Below are positions 1-7,487 of a DNA stretch of 64,000 nucleotides, piece by piece; positions within the stretch are counted from its first letter, which is position 1; each line of letters starts with the position of its first letter. Under the pieces are notes generated by a model. It was not told the origin of the DNA. It searched no databases and was given only the letters and a program-made list of their open reading frames with translations. The DNA comes from Actinokineospora bangkokensis. GTDB lineage: Bacteria; Actinomycetota; Actinomycetes; Mycobacteriales; Pseudonocardiaceae. The DNA lies in contig NZ_MKQR01000006.1 of NCBI RefSeq assembly GCF_001940455.1, forward strand, positions 62,001 to 126,000, given 5' to 3'. The position numbers and the translations under genes are program-made.

Positions 1-1
1 G

Positions 2-232
2 GTGCGCCGGGTGGTGCACGAGGTGATCGGCGAGGTGCTGCCGGACGTGGCCGTCGACGGGATCAGCGGCAGCCAGCACCTGCGCGACCTCGGCGCGGAC
101 TCGGTGGAGCGGGTGGAGATCATCATGGCGGTGCGGGCCAGGCTCGGCGTGCGCGAGCCGCTGGGCAGCTTCGCCGCCCTGCCCGACCTCGACCGGCTGG
201 TCGAGTTCCTGTGCGCGGTGCGACCGGCATGA
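2..232 (+). CDS. Free-standing acyl carrier protein (probably 5'-truncated)
   Basis: This is a discrete acyl carrier protein. The phosphopantetheine site is the GADS motif, with Ser34 counted from the GTG at position 2. The residues after it (SVERVEI) match free ACPs of HMG-synthase beta-branching cassettes, which carry malonyl, acetyl or propionyl groups. The visible 76 residues start directly at helix 1, so the true start may lie left of the window. Its stop overlaps the start of the HMG synthase (ATGA), which makes co-translation very likely. It could be the donor ACP for that enzyme. A second free ACP at 22604-22834 competes for the role, and the sequence does not decide between them. Confidence 0.85.
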   Translation: MRRVVHEVIGEVLPDVAVDGISGSQHLRDLGADSVERVEIIMAVRARLGVREPLGSFAALPDLDRLVEFLCAVRPA

Positions 233-1461
233 GCGTGGGCATCGAGGCGCTCAACGCCCACTGCGGGGTCGCCGCCATCGACGTGCCCGCGCTGTTCGCC
301 GGGCGCGGCCTGGACCCCGAGCGGCTGGGCAACCTGATGATGGCGCAGAAGTCGGTGGCGCTGCCCTTCGACGACCCGGTGACGCACGCGGTGAACGCGG
401 CCAAGCCGGTCGTCGACGCGCTCGACCCGGCCGAGCGCGACCGGATCGAGCTGCTGGTGACCTCCACCGAGTCCGGTGTGGACCTGAGCAAGTCGGTGGC
501 CTCCTACGTCCACCGCTACCTCGGCCTGGGCCCGCGGTGCAGGCTGCTGGAGGTCAAGCAGGCCTGCTACGCCGCCACCGGGGCGCTCCAGCTGGCCTGC
601 GGGTACCTGGCCTCGGCGGCGCCGGGCACCAAGGCGCTGGTGATCGCCACCGACGTGTCCCTGGTGGACGAGGGCTCGGCCTACACCGAGCCCGCGATGG
701 GCACCGGGGCCGCGGCGGTGCTGCTGGGCGACCGGCCCGCCGTGCTCGACGTCGACCTGGGCGCGCACGGCCTGCACAGCTTCGAGGTGTTCGACTCCGC
801 CCGGCCCGCGCCCACCTTCGACGTGGCCGACTCCGACACCTCCCTGCTGGCCTACCTGGACTGCCTCAGCGCCTGCTTCACCGACTACGCCGAGCGGGTG
901 GCCGACGTCGACTTCGCCACCACCTTCGCCGGGCTGGCCATGCACACGCCGTTCGCGGGCATCGTCCGCGCCGCGCACCGGGCGCTGGCCAGGGAGCACG
1001 GGGTGCGCGACGCCGCCGCCGACTTCGCCGCGAGGGTGGCGCCCGCGCTGGAGTACCCGCGGCGGGTGGGCAACCTGTGCTCCGGCTCGGTGTACCTGGC
1101 GCTGGCGAGCCTGGTGGACCACCTGCGGCCCACCGACCCGGTGCGCGTCGGCCTGTACTCCTACGGGTCCGGGTGCGCCGCGGAGTTCTACAGCGGGGTC
1201 GTCGACGCGGCCTCCACCGCGGCGGTGGGGCGGATGCGGATCGGCCAGCAGCTCGACGCGCGGTGCGCGCTGGAGTTCGACGAGTACAAGGCGCTGCTGG
1301 CCGAGAACGCCGCCTGCCTGGTGCCGACGGCGGAGCTGGACGTCGACCCCGGCCGCTGGGGGCACGTGCTCGACCGGGTGGGCGGGCGGCGGACCCTGCT
1401 GGCGCACACCGCGACCCGCGGCCACCACCGCCACTACGACTGGCTGGAGGTGGGCTCGTGA
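229..1461 (+). CDS. HMG-CoA synthase-like enzyme of a polyketide beta-branching cassette
   Basis: The 410-residue product belongs to the 3-hydroxy-3-methylglutaryl synthase family. All three catalytic residues can be placed: Glu81 in STESG, Cys113 in KQACYAATG and His239 in MHTPFAG. In trans-AT PKS pathways such enzymes condense an acyl-ACP-derived carbanion onto a beta-keto thioester of the growing chain, the first step of beta-alkyl branching. Here the gene lies between a free ACP and a hydrolase-fold protein, with 4-bp overlaps on both sides (ATGA, GTGA). The ATG at 229 fits because the ACP stop overlaps it. A mevalonate-pathway role is unlikely: no mevalonate genes are nearby, and ACP, decarboxylating KS and trans-AT genes all share the region. 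The dehydratase/decarboxylase (ECH) partners are not in the window. Confidence 0.9.
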   Translation: MSVGIEALNAHCGVAAIDVPALFAGRGLDPERLGNLMMAQKSVALPFDDPVTHAVNAAKPVVDALDPAERDRIELLVTSTESGVDLSKSVASYVHRYLGLGPRCRLLEVKQACYAATGALQLACGYLASAAPGTKALVIATDVSLVDEGSAYTEPAMGTGAAAVLLGDRPAVLDVDLGAHGLHSFEVFDSARPAPTFDVADSDTSLLAYLDCLSACFTDYAERVADVDFATTFAGLAMHTPFAGIVRAAHRALAREHGVRDAAADFAARVAPALEYPRRVGNLCSGSVYLALASLVDHLRPTDPVRVGLYSYGSGCAAEFYSGVVDAASTAAVGRMRIGQQLDARCALEFDEYKALLAENAACLVPTAELDVDPGRWGHVLDRVGGRRTLLAHTATRGHHRHYDWLEVGS

Positions 1462-2606
1462 GGACCCTGGAGGACCTGGCGGCGGCGCTGCTGGACGCGG
1501 CGCCGCTGCTGGCCGAGCTGCCCGCGCCGGTGCGCGTGGCCTGCCCGGACCCGGGCGCCGCGGCCGCGCTGGGCAAGCTCACCGCCGCGCTGGGCCTGCC
1601 CGACCTCGTCCCGGTGCCCGACGGCACCGCGCTGGGGCCGTTCGAGCGGGTGCTCAGCGCGCACCTGGACCTCGCCGCCGAGCCCGTCCACGACGGCGAT
1701 CCCGTTGCGGCGGCGGCAAAAGCAGCCGAATCGGACTTCGACGGACAAATGTCCACAGTGGACTTAACGGTGCCCGGTGCGCTACCCTGGGCAGTGCGCA
1801 CCGCGGGGGATCCCCGGGATCCGGCGGTGCTGATCTGCCCGCCGTGCGGCATGCCCGCCCGGCTGCTGCGCGGCTGGGTGTCCGCACTGGCCCGCGAGCG
1901 GTTCGTCATCGTCCCCGACCCCCGTCTCGGGCCGGGGCCCGCGGGCACCACCGCCCAGGTCGACGACCTGCTGGCCGCGCTCGACGCGGTGGGCGCGCGC
2001 CGGGCGCACCTGCTCGGCCTGTGCGGCGGCGCCGTGCTCGCCGTGCTGCTCGCCCACCGCGACCCCGCGCGGGTGAGCTCGCTGAGCCTCTGGCACGGCG
2101 ACTTCGACCTGGGCGACGAGGCCCCCAAGACCGACCACCAGCGCAACCTGGTGGCCCTGATGGCGGTGGCCGCGCGCGACGCGGCCAAGGCCGCCTCGGT
2201 GCACGCCGTCCTGGCGCACACCATGCTCGGCGCCACCCCGCCGCACCTGGCCCACCTGGTGCTGCTGCCCTACGCCCGCCCCGACCTGCTGCACCACTAC
2301 TGCACCCGCAACGGCGCCATCATGGCCGCCGACCTGCGCCCGCACCTGGACCTGCCGCACCCGACCCTGGTGGTCACCAGCACCGACGACGCCACCGCGC
2401 ACCCCGACGGGTCGCGCGCGGTCGCCGCCCGGCTGCCCGCCGCCACCCTGCGGGTGCTCCCGCACGGCGACCACCTGTCGCTGTTCCGCGCCGAACCCCA
2501 CGTCCTCGACCTGGCCCTGGGGTTCCTGCGCGCCCAAGACCCCCCACCGGGGCGCCCCGGTGGCCGGGAACCCCATCCCCGCACCACAACCGAGGAGGAC
2601 CCGTGA
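1458..2606 (+). CDS. Alpha/beta-hydrolase-fold aminoacyl shuttle with Cys nucleophile (CmaE/SyrC-like)
   Basis: The 382-residue product has an N-terminal region of about 100 residues followed by an alpha/beta-hydrolase domain. The nucleophile elbow reads GLCGG, so the usual Ser is Cys189; an acid (STDD region) and a His (HGDHLS) follow. Cys-nucleophile members of this fold include CmaE and SyrC, which move aminoacyl groups between carrier proteins in the coronamate and syringomycin pathways. That fits this cluster: a SyrB1/SyrB2-like pair loads and chlorinates Thr on a separate carrier, while the NRPS starts with a carrier domain that has no adenylation domain of its own. The shuttle role is an inference; a thioesterase is the alternative. 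Codon 103 (1764-1766) is TTA, rare in such genomes and possibly bldA-dependent. The GTG start overlaps the HMG synthase stop. Confidence 0.72.
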   Translation: MRTLEDLAAALLDAAPLLAELPAPVRVACPDPGAAAALGKLTAALGLPDLVPVPDGTALGPFERVLSAHLDLAAEPVHDGDPVAAAAKAAESDFDGQMSTVDLTVPGALPWAVRTAGDPRDPAVLICPPCGMPARLLRGWVSALARERFVIVPDPRLGPGPAGTTAQVDDLLAALDAVGARRAHLLGLCGGAVLAVLLAHRDPARVSSLSLWHGDFDLGDEAPKTDHQRNLVALMAVAARDAAKAASVHAVLAHTMLGATPPHLAHLVLLPYARPDLLHHYCTRNGAIMAADLRPHLDLPHPTLVVTSTDDATAHPDGSRAVAARLPAATLRVLPHGDHLSLFRAEPHVLDLALGFLRAQDPPPGRPGGREPHPRTTTEEDP

Positions 2607-2692
2607 AGAAGACCCCGAAGAAGCTCACCGTCCGCAAGCTCGAGTCGGTCAAGGCCAGCGCGTCGGTGGTCTGCGGCAGCCAGCCCGCCTGA
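2603..2692 (+). CDS. Small basic peptide, candidate RiPP precursor
   Basis: A 29-residue peptide begins with GTG at 2603, overlapping the previous stop (GTGA), with a strong ribosome site (GAGGAGGA) about 6 bases upstream. The N-terminal half is very basic (KKTPKKLTVRKLESVK). The C-terminal half is small and uncharged, with Ala/Ser residues, a single Cys and the end CGSQPA. This leader/core look, a hairpin right after the stop, and a following gene for a PqqD-like/M50 membrane peptidase are typical of ribosomally made, modified peptides. There is no hydrophobic segment, so it is not a lipoprotein or signal peptide. I do not recognise the family, and the modification is unknown. It could alternatively be a short regulatory peptide or a scaffold in the surrounding NRPS-PKS pathway. 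Confidence 0.6.
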   Translation: MKKTPKKLTVRKLESVKASASVVCGSQPA

Positions 2693-2701
2693 TCCGCTGC
2701 C

Positions 2702-2746
2702 CCGCGGGGGAGGGGGTGGGCCACGCGCCCGCCGCCTCCCCCGCGG
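2702..2746 (+). terminator. Hairpin between peptide gene and peptidase gene
   Basis: Perfect 12-bp arms (CCGCGGGGGAGG at 2702-2713 and its complement at 2735-2746) enclose a 21-base loop, 9 bases after the peptide stop. There is no T run, as is usual in very GC-rich genomes. A partial terminator here would let the small peptide be made in excess over the downstream membrane peptidase, a common arrangement for RiPP precursors. Confidence 0.55.
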
Positions 2747-2767
2747 TCTGCCAGAAGGAGGTTCCCC

Positions 2768-4018
2768 GTGCCCACCTTCCCCCCGGACGCCCCCGTGCTG
2801 GTGCGCCCGTTCACCGCCCGCCGCGACGGCGAGAGCGCCGTGCTCGGCGACGACGCGCGCCAGGTGTACCTGTCCGTGCCCGCCGACGGCCTCGACCTGC
2901 TGGAGTGGCTGGCCGACGGCGTCCCGCCCGCCGAGGCCGTCCGCCGCTACGAGCGCCGCCACGGCGAGACCCCCGACCTCGACGGGTTCCTCCAGGTGCT
3001 GGCCGAGGAGGGGTTCGTCGCCCCCGCGGGCGGCGAGCTGCCCGCCGACCCCACCGAGCGCCCCCGCCGGGCCTGGAACCTCGACGGGCTGTCCCCCGCC
3101 GCCGCGGCCCGGTTCTTCTCCCGCCCGGTCGCGATCGCCGCGGGCCTGGTGGTCGCCGTGGCCGCCGGGTTGGCCGTCACCGACCCGGGGGTGCTGCCCG
3201 GCGCGTCCAGCCTGGCGTTCCACGACCACTTCTGGGCCTACCTGCTCGCGGTCATGTCGATCGCCACGGTCGGCGTGGGGGTGCACGAGCTGGCGCACGT
3301 CGTGGCCGCCCGGGCGGCCGGGGTGTCGGCGCGGATCAGCGTCGGCAACCAGATGTACGCCATGGTCGCCCAGACCGACATGTCCGGCATCTGGCTGGCC
3401 CCCAAGCGCCAGCGCTACACCGCCCTGCTCGCGGGCATGTACGTCGACGTGCTGTCGGCGGCCGTGCTGGTGATCGTGCTGCGGGCCGACCGCGCTGGCC
3501 TGCTCACCCTGGCGGGCCCGGTGCGCACGGTGCTGGCCGCGCTGCTGTTCACCTACTTCATCCGGTTGCTGTGGCAGGCGTTCGTGTTCCTGCGCACCGA
3601 CCTGTACTACGTGTTCGCCACCGCGCTGGGCACCCCCAGCCTGATGGCCGACACCGGGACCTACCTGCGCAATCTGGTGCGCCGGGTGCTGCGCAGGCCG
3701 CTGGTCGACCAGTCCGGGGTCGGCACGCGGGAGCTGCGGCTGATCCGGGTGTTCTCGGTGGTCTACGTGCTGGGCCGCGCGCTCGCGCTCGGCGTGCTCG
3801 TCACCGCGACGATCCCGCTCATCCTGTTCTACGGCGAGCGGGTCATCGCGTTCTTCACCGGCGCCCCGCTCACCGGGTCGTTCACCTGGGCCGACGTGCT
3901 GGCCTTCGCGGCGCTGACGTTCCTGTTCGACCTCGGTGGCCTGGTGCTGTGGGTGCGGCAGCTGTGGCGCTCGCGCAAGGCCAGGGCCCTGGCCCCGCAC
4001 CGCGTGCTGGTCGAGTGA
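2768..4018 (+). CDS. Membrane M50-type zinc peptidase with PqqD-like N-terminal domain
   Basis: The 416-residue product has two parts. Residues about 30-85 form a small helical, PqqD-like region of the kind that binds precursor peptides. From about residue 115 there are some six membrane segments carrying the zinc motif HELAH (His173, Glu174, His177). A distal acidic residue, Asp278 in the TDLYYV stretch, matches the LDGYY position of the M50 peptide-zinc-metalloprotease group. Such proteins process or export modified peptides at the membrane. The GTG start has an excellent ribosome site (AAGGAGG, 2755-2761). It follows the 29-residue peptide gene, and that peptide is its most obvious substrate. 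A bidirectional terminator separates it from the convergent ABC exporter genes. Confidence 0.75.
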   Translation: MPTFPPDAPVLVRPFTARRDGESAVLGDDARQVYLSVPADGLDLLEWLADGVPPAEAVRRYERRHGETPDLDGFLQVLAEEGFVAPAGGELPADPTERPRRAWNLDGLSPAAAARFFSRPVAIAAGLVVAVAAGLAVTDPGVLPGASSLAFHDHFWAYLLAVMSIATVGVGVHELAHVVAARAAGVSARISVGNQMYAMVAQTDMSGIWLAPKRQRYTALLAGMYVDVLSAAVLVIVLRADRAGLLTLAGPVRTVLAALLFTYFIRLLWQAFVFLRTDLYYVFATALGTPSLMADTGTYLRNLVRRVLRRPLVDQSGVGTRELRLIRVFSVVYVLGRALALGVLVTATIPLILFYGERVIAFFTGAPLTGSFTWADVLAFAALTFLFDLGGLVLWVRQLWRSRKARALAPHRVLVE

Positions 4019-4020
4019 CA

Positions 4021-4063
4021 GCGGAGGGGGCGGGTGCCCGGTCGCGGCACCCGCCCCCTCCGC
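4021..4063. terminator. Bidirectional terminator, 18-bp perfect stem
   Basis: GCGGAGGGGGCGGGTGCC (4021-4038) and its exact complement (4046-4063) flank a 7-base loop. It lies between the convergent ends of the M50 gene (stop 4018) and the ABC permease gene (stop at 4073) and would serve both. Confidence 0.85.
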
Positions 4064-4072
4064 CGCCGGGGA

Positions 4073-4873
4073 TCAGCGGCTGACGGCCTTCCAGAACTTG
4101 CGCACCGCCAGCGGCACGAAGATCGCCAGCAGCACCGCCGACCACAGCAGCGAGGCCACCACCGGGTGCTGCTGCGGCCAGGCGGTCGAGGCGGGCAGGC
4201 CCGCGGGGACGTTGCCGAACAGCTCCCGCAGCGCCGAGACCACCGCCGAGACCGGGTTCCACTCCGCGACCGGGCGCAGCACCGCGGGCAGGGTGTCGAT
4301 CGGCACGTAGGCGTTGGACAGGAAGCCCAGCGGGATCGCGATGGTGAACCCGGTGCTGCTGACCACCTCCGGCGCCGGGACGGCCAGCCCGACGACGGCC
4401 ATCAGCCAGGACAGCGCGTAGGCGAAGGCCAGCAGGACGACCACCGCCAGCACCGCGTCGAGCGCCGAGCCGCGCACCCGCCAGCCGATGACCAGGCCGA
4501 GCACCGCGGTCACGGAGATGACGACGGCGTTGTTCACCACGTCGCTGGTGGTGCGCCCGATGAGCACCGCCGAGCGCGAGATGGGCATCGAGCGCAGCCG
4601 GTCGACGATGCCGTTGGCGATGTCGGAGGCGATCACCGTGCCGGTGTTGACCGCGGAGAACAGCACCGCCTGCACGAAGATGCCGTTCATCAGGAACTCC
4701 CGGTACTCCACCCCGGGCAGCGCGATGGCCCCGCCGATGACGAACCCGAACAGCAGGGTCATCATCGCCGGGGCGACGGCGGCGTTCACCAGCAGCTCCG
4801 GCACCCGCCGGATCATGGTGAGGTTGCGGCGGGCGATGACGGCGCCCTCGGCGAAGGCGGTGGCGGCGCTCAC
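4073..4873 (-). CDS. ABC-2 type permease (DrrB-like exporter subunit)
   Basis: The 266-residue integral membrane protein has about six hydrophobic segments and the layout of DrrB-type ABC-2 permeases. The N-terminal region (about residues 1-40) is basic and cytoplasmic, then come alternating membrane helices, and the C-terminal end is basic (RKFWKAVSR). With the ATPase encoded just upstream it should form a two-plus-two exporter for a cluster product or for the processed small peptide. Its GTG start (4871-4873) overlaps the ATPase stop as GTGA, which fixes the start and implies translational coupling. Substrate cannot be read from the sequence. Self-resistance by efflux is the usual role of DrrAB pairs in antibiotic clusters. 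Confidence 0.88.
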   Translation of the reverse strand: MSAATAFAEGAVIARRNLTMIRRVPELLVNAAVAPAMMTLLFGFVIGGAIALPGVEYREFLMNGIFVQAVLFSAVNTGTVIASDIANGIVDRLRSMPISRSAVLIGRTTSDVVNNAVVISVTAVLGLVIGWRVRGSALDAVLAVVVLLAFAYALSWLMAVVGLAVPAPEVVSSTGFTIAIPLGFLSNAYVPIDTLPAVLRPVAEWNPVSAVVSALRELFGNVPAGLPASTAWPQQHPVVASLLWSAVLLAIFVPLAVRKFWKAVSR

Positions 4874-5859
4874 GCGATCACCTCCGGGGTGGCGGTCGGG
4901 GCGGGGGCCTCGGTGGCCGCCGCGGCGGGGCGGTCGGTGAGCGCGAGGAAGACGTCGTCGAGGGTGGGGGTGCGCAGCCCCGCCCCGGTGACGGTGATGC
5001 CCGCGCCGCGCAGCGCGCGCACGCCCGCGACCAGCGCGTCCACCCCGTCGTCCACCGGCACGTCGAACCCGGTGCCCTCCTCGTCGGCGGTGACCGGGCC
5101 GGACCCGACCGGTGCCAGCAGGGTCCGCACCAGCCCGGGGGCGGTGCCGGGCGCCACGGTGACCTCCAGCCGCTCCCCGGACACCCGCGCCTTCAGCTCG
5201 CGCGGGGTGCCGGTGGCCACCACGGTGCCGTGGTCGACCACGACGATGTCGTCGGCCAGCCGGTCGGCCTCCTCCAGGTACTGCGTGGTGAGCAGCAGGC
5301 TCATGCCGCCGGAGACCAGCTCGCCGATGGTGTCCCACAGGTCGCCGCGGCTGCGGGTGTCCAGGCCGGTGGTCGGCTCGTCGAGGAACAGCACCTGCGG
5401 GGTGCGCACCAGCGCCGCGGCCAGGTCCAGCCGCCTGCGGGTGCCCCCGGAGTAGTCCTTGGCCCGCCGGTCGGCCACCCCGAGCAGGTCGAAGCGCTCC
5501 AGCAGCTGCTTCGCCCGGTCGCGCGCGGCGGACTTGCCCAGGTGCAGCAGCCTGCCCACCAGCACCAGGTTCTCCCGGCCGGTGAGGTTGGCGTCCACGG
5601 CGGCGTGCTGCCCGGCGAGGCTGATCACCTCCCGCACCCGGGCCGCGTCGCGCACCACGTCCAGGCCCGCCACCTCGGCGCGCCCGCCGTCGGGGGCGAC
5701 CAGGGTGGTCAGCAGCCGCACCGCGGTGCTCTTGCCCGCCCCGTTGGGGCCGAGCAGTCCGGTGACGGTGCCCGCGGGCACCACCATGTCCAACCCGTCG
5801 AGCGCGGGCACGTCGCCGAACCGCTTGCGCAGTCCTTCCGCGACTATCGCGTCTGGCAC
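4870..5859 (-). CDS. ABC transporter ATPase (DrrA-like)
   Basis: The 329-residue nucleotide-binding protein has Walker A GPNGAGKST at residues 37-45, the signature YSGGTRRRLD, Walker B VLFLDEPTTGLD and the H-loop region replaced by Gln (TTQYLEEAD), as in the DrrA drug-resistance group. A C-terminal extension of about 80 residues is also typical. It powers the adjacent permease. The start is GTG at 5857-5859, placed by the AGGAGGAG ribosome site upstream. An ATG a few bases away is in another frame. The leader carries a 14-bp hairpin whose right arm includes the ribosome site, so translation may be regulated. Confidence 0.9.
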   Translation of the reverse strand: MPDAIVAEGLRKRFGDVPALDGLDMVVPAGTVTGLLGPNGAGKSTAVRLLTTLVAPDGGRAEVAGLDVVRDAARVREVISLAGQHAAVDANLTGRENLVLVGRLLHLGKSAARDRAKQLLERFDLLGVADRRAKDYSGGTRRRLDLAAALVRTPQVLFLDEPTTGLDTRSRGDLWDTIGELVSGGMSLLLTTQYLEEADRLADDIVVVDHGTVVATGTPRELKARVSGERLEVTVAPGTAPGLVRTLLAPVGSGPVTADEEGTGFDVPVDDGVDALVAGVRALRGAGITVTGAGLRTPTLDDVFLALTDRPAAAATEAPAPTATPEVIA

Positions 5860-5869
5860 GGGGCATCTC

Positions 5870-5914
5870 CTCCTCGGGGTGCGTCCGACGCGTGGCCGGG
5901 CGCACCCCGAGGAG
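5870..5914 (-). promoter_or_regulatory. 5' leader hairpin covering the exporter ribosome site
   Basis: On the plus strand, CTCCTCGGGGTGCG (5870-5883) pairs perfectly with CGCACCCCGAGGAG (5901-5914) across a 17-base loop. In the minus-strand mRNA the promoter-distal arm contains the AGGAG of the ATPase ribosome site, so folding would hide it. This could be translational attenuation of the exporter, or a terminator for the upstream P450 transcript, or both. Confidence 0.55.
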
Positions 5915-6030
5915 CGGTACCCGGTCGCAGCGGCGGCCTCGGTGTCATCTGCCTTCGGTGGTGCTCCAGGCGGGCCGGGCGGCCCGCTGGTCGGGGTCTG
6001 GGGGCGGGTGGTCGGGTGGTCTGGGGTCCG

Positions 6031-7269
6031 TCAGTAGGCGACGGGCAGTTCGGCGACCCCGCGCAGGGTCAGCCCCGGGCGCCAGGTGACCTCGGACAGG
6101 TCCACCGCCGGGCGCAGCTCGGGCAGCCTGCGCAGCAGCACCGCCAGCGCCTCCTGCCCCTCGACCCGGGCCAGCGGCGCGCCGAGGCACATGTGCGCGC
6201 CCCGGCCGAAGGCCAGGTGCCGGTTGCGGGTGCGGGTGACGTCGAGGGTGTCCGGGTCCGGGAAGCGGGCCGGGTCGCGGTCAGCGGCGGCGAGCACGGC
6301 GATCACCATCTCGCCGCGGCTGACCGGGGTGCCCGCGATGACCACGTCCTCGGCGGCGAAGCGCGGGAAGCTGATCTCGATGGAGCCGTGGAAGCGCAGC
6401 ACCTCCTCGACCGCCTGGTCCACCAGCTCCGGGCGCTCGCGCAGCAGGGCGAGCTGGTCGGGGTGGGTGAACAGGGCGAAGAACATGTTGCCGATGAGGT
6501 GCTGGGTGGTGCCCAGGCCGCCGACGACCAGCAGCGCCACCATCTTCAGCAGCTCGTCGTCGGTCATCCGCTCGCCGTCGGCCTCCGCGGTGGCCATCCC
6601 GGAGACCAGGTCGTCGCCGGGGTCGGCGCGCTTGGCCGCGACCAGCGCCTCCAGGTAGCCCACGAACTGCTCGATCTCGGCCATGACCTGCTCGGGGCTC
6701 ATGCCCTGCGGCGCCGACTGGGCCGAGGTGGGGTCCAGCGACAGCAGCAGGTCGGCCCAGAGCCGGAACCGGTCGCGGTCGGCCTCGGGGATGCCCAGCA
6801 TCCGCGACATCACCGTCTGCGGCAGCGGCACCGCGAACCGCTCCACCAGGTCGACCTCGCGCACCGGCTCGGCCAGCAGCTCGTCCACCAGCGCCTCGGC
6901 GATGGCCCGCACCCCCGGGCGCATGCCCTCGACGAAGGCGGGGGTGAACGCCGACTGCACCAGCCGCCGCTGCCGGGTGTGCTCGGGCGGGTCGATGCTG
7001 CCCATCGCGCCGCCGAGCAGCCGCACGACCGCCTCGGGCAGCGCGGGCATCTCCACCCCCTCGGGCAGCACGGTGGGGGTGGTCTTGAACCGGGTGTAGT
7101 CGCCCAGGATGTCGACGCACTCGTCGTAGCCGGTCACCATCCACACGTCCTGCCCGGTGGGCATCCGCACGCGCGATATGGGCGACTGCGCCCGCAGGTC
7201 GGCGTAGGTGGCGTACGCGGTCACCCGCGACTGCGCCGACATCAGGTCGATGTGCTCCGAGGTGGTCAC
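6031..7269 (-). CDS. Cytochrome P450
   Basis: The 412-residue soluble bacterial P450 (class I) has the K-helix ExxR equivalent in EEVLRF and the heme loop FGRGAHMCLG with Cys361 as iron ligand. The I helix reads VVGGLGTTQ. The conserved acid before the Thr pair is Gly253, whereas most P450s have Asp or Glu there; this suggests altered oxygen activation or an unusual, possibly carrier-bound, substrate. The GTG at 7267-7269 is chosen because AAGGACGG lies upstream and the residues further upstream look non-coding. It is divergent from the aminotransferase and transcribed towards the exporter genes, 171 bp away. It probably hydroxylates or epoxidises an intermediate of the NRPS-PKS product. Confidence 0.9.
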   Translation of the reverse strand: MTTSEHIDLMSAQSRVTAYATYADLRAQSPISRVRMPTGQDVWMVTGYDECVDILGDYTRFKTTPTVLPEGVEMPALPEAVVRLLGGAMGSIDPPEHTRQRRLVQSAFTPAFVEGMRPGVRAIAEALVDELLAEPVREVDLVERFAVPLPQTVMSRMLGIPEADRDRFRLWADLLLSLDPTSAQSAPQGMSPEQVMAEIEQFVGYLEALVAAKRADPGDDLVSGMATAEADGERMTDDELLKMVALLVVGGLGTTQHLIGNMFFALFTHPDQLALLRERPELVDQAVEEVLRFHGSIEISFPRFAAEDVVIAGTPVSRGEMVIAVLAAADRDPARFPDPDTLDVTRTRNRHLAFGRGAHMCLGAPLARVEGQEALAVLLRRLPELRPAVDLSEVTWRPGLTLRGVAELPVAY

Positions 7270-7487
7270 GCGCCGTCCTTCCCTCGCGCCTGCGGCGAGG
7301 GGGAGCCCCGCCGGACCCGAAGCATCCCCAGCGCCGCCACCGGCCCTCTGCTCACTGTTGAGCACCGGCCGCCCCGCCGCCGAAACGGACCCAACGCGCA
7401 AGACTGCGCAGACGCGCCGCCCCCGCGCCGGATGGTATTGCCGCACACCCGAACCGCCTCAGCCGCAACGGAAACCGGAGTGCGCCC
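7270..7487. promoter_or_regulatory. Divergent promoter region, P450 / aminotransferase
   Basis: These 218 bp separate the minus-strand P450 from the plus-strand aminotransferase and must hold both promoters. Ribosome sites are visible at each edge (AAGGACGG for the P450, CCGGAG for the aminotransferase). I see no convincing -35/-10 pair or operator. Confidence 0.5.

Noticed and set aside
2297-4000. Long minus-strand reading frame over the peptide and M50 genes
   Set aside because: It is rich in Arg, Gly, Gln and His with no domain, typical of a shadow of a high-GC gene on the other strand.
5945-6190. Small gene between the P450 and the exporter
   Set aside because: Short Arg/Gly/Ala-rich frame overlapping the P450 end, with no ribosome site or recognisable motif.
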